Assembly: GCA_019918135.1 (NCBI GenBank)
Contig: WBZZ01000374.1
Location: 35,001-99,000, forward strand
Length of the DNA: 64,000 nucleotides
Source: Paulinella micropora
Taxonomy: Eukaryota; Cercozoa; Imbricatea; Euglyphida; Paulinellidae
Direction of reading: 5' to 3'
Positions 61,804 through 64,000 of the stretch are shown here, piece by piece. The notes under the pieces are model-generated. The model saw nothing but the letters and a program-made list of their open reading frames with translations. It had not been told where the DNA came from and did no database searches. A program made the position numbers and the translations under genes. Each line of letters opens with the position of its first letter. Position 1 is the stretch's first letter.

Positions 61804-62339
61804 AGTAGGCGCAGTGGTTGTGTCTGGGGGCTTGGCTCGCAGCGCAAAAAATGTGAGGAGCGAGGGGGCGAGGCGCGTCGTGCGCGGCGGTCGCGGGGCG
61901 CGCGACACCGGGCACGCGGGTGCCGACTGCCAGGCGCGTGCGGCGCGCGACCCCGAACACGCGGTGGGGGGGGGAGCGCTCGCTGTCGGGCGCGCGTGCG
62001 CGGCACCCTGGACACGCGGTGGGGGGGCGCCCCCTTGTCGCGCGCTAGGGGCACACGCCGCACGCGCGCGCCCTGTACCGGGCGGCGGGCCGTGCGGGGG
62101 GGAGGGAGGGGACGCCCCCCCCGTGCGGCGGCGCGTGCGCGCGGGGGTGAGAGAGGAGGGCGCTCCGGCGCTCGAGACACCCACCAGTAAGGCGGCTGCT
62201 ACTGAACCCGGACGCCCCCGGCCAGAGTGGCGTGTGCCACTCTGCTCTTTGTGCTCGCCTGCTGTTTGTGCGCTCACGCGCCTGGACACACACACACACC
62301 TGGCTGGCTCTTTCCCTCTCTCGTGTGCCCCTGTAGACC
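61804..62339. other. GC-rich spacer with GGACACGCGGTGGGGG repeats
   Basis: CGCGACACCGGGCACGCGGG, CGCGACCCCGAACACGCGGT and GGCACCCTGGACACGCGGTG recur at about 61898, 61949 and 61999, a degenerate repeat of about 50 bp. No supported gene. The end of the stretch has CACACACACA and the lead-in to the next locus. Confidence 0.5.
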
Positions 62340-63061
62340 ATGCCCGGTGACGACGAGAGCCCAGGCCAGACTCCGGCAGGCGCCACCCAGCAGCCACGGC
62401 GCGCTGCGCCGTGGCGCGGCGCGTCCCCGCCACACCCGTCCTCCCAGCACGCGACGGCCCAGTACGCGACTGCCTAGTACGCGACGGCCTAGTACGCGAC
62501 GGCCCAGTACGCGACGGCCCAGTACGCGACCGTCCAGTACGCCACCGCCCAGTACGCGACCGCCTAGTACGCCACCGGCTAGTACGCTACCGCCCAGTAC
62601 ACGACCGTCCAGTACGCCACTGCCCAGTACGCCGCCGCCTAGTACGCCACCGCTCGGTACGTCGCCGCCGTTGATGGCTGCGGTGGCCACGCTCCACAGC
62701 CAACTTGGTACACAAGTCTTGGTGGACCGGGGCTGTGTCCAGGGGCCGCCGGGTCGGTCGGTCGTCTGTGGCAGGCCCGGGGTCGTCGGCCGCTCCCCCT
62801 TCGCTTCTGAGGCCGGACGGCACTCTCGCGCCCACGCACTGTACCCTCTTGCACCCCGGCTACCTGGTGGTGCGCCGGGGCGGTTGTCTGGTGGGCCGCG
62901 AGCTGCCCACCAGTTGGCCCTTGTACCAGCAAGCCCTGGCACAGGACAGGACGTTCCCCCCCCAGAGCCAAGTCGCGATAGCCGTGGCGGCGTACATCTG
63001 GGAATTCTTGCTGACGGAGGCGCAAAGGAGTTACTGGCGCGCCCGCAGTGACTCGGGCTAG
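62340..63061 (+). pseudogene. Hypothetical repeat-containing locus, broken
   Basis: ATG 62340 (MPGDDESPGQTPAGATQQ) leads into a 15-bp tandem array (62445-62669) that reads ATAQY in this frame. Downstream, protein-like text appears (MAAVATLHSQLGTQVLVDRG; CTLLHPGYLVVRRGGCLVGRELP; VAIAVAAYIWEFLLTEAQRSYW) ending at 63061. About two or more interruptions. Function unknown. It is the last locus of the GC-rich island. Confidence 0.4.
62445..62669. repeat. 15-bp tandem repeat, about 15 copies
   Basis: The unit AGTACGCGACGGCCC and variants run without a break. Because 15 is a multiple of three, each frame gives a five-residue repeat; more than one frame stays open on each strand. Confidence 0.9.
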
Positions 63062-63128
63062 CTGTCCCTGCTCTGGCTGTGCACAGGCCAATTCTTTCCA
63101 TTCCTTATAATCCTGCTCCGCTTGCTTT

Positions 63129-63677
63129 CTATCCTCTCTTCGTATTACGCGAGTTTTGTCCGCTTTGCCTTTGTTTTTTCATATACGTTAAACCCTTATC
63201 GGTTAATCGTTTTAAGTCTTCTTCTTTATATTCTTGTTTTACCAATTGTGCTATATCACGCTTCATTTGCTGGATATTGTCTTCTATGTGCATTATATCA
63301 TATTTATCGGTAGCCATTGCTAATTTTCGCATTTCAATCATTTGTTCGTTCATGGGGGCAGTTCCGTGTTTTCTTTCAAATTCTTTCATATCAATGCCGT
63401 CATCTTGGAGGTGTGCTTTCAGTTCATCGTAATTCATGTTTGCATAAATACTTTGCTTATTGTCCAACGCACTAATCTTATCTTTTAAATCCTCCATAAT
63501 ATTCCCCCTTCTTGTTGAAGCATCCAACAATCTATCCGCTCTAAGCCTCTCGCGGGCTTGACTATTAATGCATTCATTAACTTGTTCAGCCCAATCAGCA
63601 TCTGCGTCTTCCAATAAATACTTATGTTCATGTCTAATTTTGTTATAATACGTAAAAAATGGTTTTTCGTGTGGCAT
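63129..63677 (-). CDS. AT-rich gene, coiled-coil-like hydrophilic protein, 182 residues
   Basis: ATG 63677 to stop 63129. The protein is highly charged and helical (MPHEKPFFTYYNKIRHEHKY; MEDLKDKISALDNKQSI; IEDNIQQMKRDIAQLVKQEY), suggesting coiled coil, with a basic C-terminus (KKQRQSGQNSRNTKRG). No signal peptide. Base composition is that of the capsid-fragment zone at 5024-7456 and unlike the GC-rich island. It may belong to a Polinton-like or similar element, but no hallmark shows this. Divergent from the gene at 63701. Confidence 0.6.
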   Translation of the reverse strand: MPHEKPFFTYYNKIRHEHKYLLEDADADWAEQVNECINSQARERLRADRLLDASTRRGNIMEDLKDKISALDNKQSIYANMNYDELKAHLQDDGIDMKEFERKHGTAPMNEQMIEMRKLAMATDKYDIMHIEDNIQQMKRDIAQLVKQEYKEEDLKRLTDKGLTYMKKQRQSGQNSRNTKRG

Positions 63678-63700
63678 TTTTATATCCGCTATTATATAGC
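63678..63700. promoter_or_regulatory. Short AT-rich divergent promoter region
   Basis: Only 23 bp (TTTATATCCGCTATTATATAGC) separate the two divergent starts. Both strands offer TATA-like boxes. Confidence 0.35.
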
Positions 63701-63895
63701 ATGGATAATAAAAAAGAAAAAAGCAAAGACGAGCAACAACTGGAGGAACTAGAACGGCTAGGAAAGGAAATTGACCAAATCCGCATCACTCAGAACTTAG
63801 TGAATAGAAACCCCAACATTTTTAGAAAACCTGAAAATATCCTTACCGCTTACCGCTATCAGATAAGCAACGAGAAGCAATTTATAATTATATAA
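63701..63895 (+). CDS. Small hydrophilic protein, 64 residues
   Basis: ATG 63701 (MDNKKEKSKDEQQLEELERL) follows TATATAGC. It has a helical, charged N-terminal half (GKEIDQIRITQNLVNRNP), then PNIFRKPENILTAYRYQISN. AT-rich codon use matches the divergent neighbour. No family recognised. Confidence 0.5.
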   Translation: MDNKKEKSKDEQQLEELERLGKEIDQIRITQNLVNRNPNIFRKPENILTAYRYQISNEKQFIII

Positions 63896-63928
63896 TTAAA
63901 GAGGAAGGTAAAGCGGGCTAAATATATA

Positions 63929-64000
63929 ATGTTATTAATATTGCTATTCGTGTTATCTAGATTTGCTATGTCGCGGACTGCCTGCGACTTTTACTCGCGA
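63929..64000 (+). CDS. Possible gene start running off the window
   Basis: ATG 63929 opens MLLILLFVLSRFAMSRTACD, a hydrophobic N-terminus like a signal peptide or membrane anchor. The frame is open to the last base. Too short to identify. Confidence 0.25.
   Translation, partial: MLLILLFVLSRFAMSRTACDFYSR

Larger units (their letters stand above)
14295..63065. other. GC-rich, intronless gene island, possibly endogenised large-virus DNA
   Basis: Base composition changes sharply at about 14290 and again at about 63065. Inside, genes are compact, intronless and on both strands, with homopolymer G/C runs of 10-19 bases between them. Contents include an RrmJ/FtsJ-type methyltransferase, four kinase-like genes, and large paralog families. 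This set is common in large DNA viruses of protists, but no capsid, polymerase or packaging gene is visible. Roughly half the loci are broken. Viral origin is inference; a GC-rich host region is the alternative. Confidence 0.5.

Noticed and set aside
62445-62669. CRISPR-like array
   Set aside because: Units are 15 bp head to tail with no spacers, in a eukaryote-like context.
14295-63065. Search for terminal inverted repeats or target-site duplication at the two edges of the GC-rich island
   Set aside because: I compared about 60 bases at each edge and saw no convincing match. The edges are only known to within about 20-50 bp.
1-64000. tRNA, rRNA or other classical RNA genes
   Set aside because: I saw no cloverleaf-type arm pairs or rRNA signature on either strand by eye. 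A covariance-model scan would be decisive but cannot be run here.

Overview
The window looks like nuclear DNA of a microbial eukaryote, probably an alga or other protist. It carries spliceosomal introns with GT/AG borders, inverted-repeat transposons, long simple repeats, and patches of very different base composition. I cannot name the species. There are three compositional zones: a mixed to AT-rich left zone (1-14290), a very GC-rich and almost intron-free island (about 14295-63065), and an AT-rich right end (63065-64000).

Left zone. A giant inverted repeat dominates: arm 1-5023 (+) and arm 7457-12489 (-). The arms are nearly identical and differ by a net 10 bp in length. Each carries one multi-exon gene that I read as a transposase-like protein with an N-terminal SET-like domain, a DUF7869-like RNase-H-fold core, and a C-terminal tail with a RanBP2-type zinc finger. 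Between the arms lie 2.4 kb of AT-rich DNA with broken remnants of a capsid-bearing element of Polinton-like-virus type: a major capsid protein locus, the N-terminus of another structural protein, and part of a GIY-YIG endonuclease. Both outer genes stop at the arm borders. From 12490 to 13970 there is non-coding DNA with a 322-bp inverted-repeat element and three copies of a hairpin repeat. A small two-exon host-like gene (13971-14295) then runs into the GC-rich island.

GC-rich island. Compact, intronless genes lie on both strands, with short AT-rich islands at gene ends and long G or C homopolymers between genes. Contents: seven members of a secreted PKD + DUF285 (BspA-like) repeat protein family, of which three have one long reading frame and four are broken; four protein-kinase-like genes; a tandem family of solenoid-like proteins; an RrmJ/FtsJ-type 2'-O-methyltransferase; a secreted glycoprotein-like gene; and several unknowns. 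Compactness, the cap-type methyltransferase, the kinase set and the family expansion suggest DNA from a large virus that was endogenised and is now decaying. No hallmark gene (capsid, DNA polymerase B, packaging ATPase) is visible, so viral origin is an inference. Broken loci here are treated as fossils: only extent, family and approximate number of breaks are given.

PKD-DUF285 genes on the + strand share a leader motif (GCTAAACCACC) 12-18 bp before ATG. One intact member (52299-54398) is bracketed by two 1.2-kb foldback-like palindromes built partly from 31-bp tandem repeats. The right end returns to AT-rich DNA with two small divergent genes, compositionally like the capsid-element fragment in the left zone.
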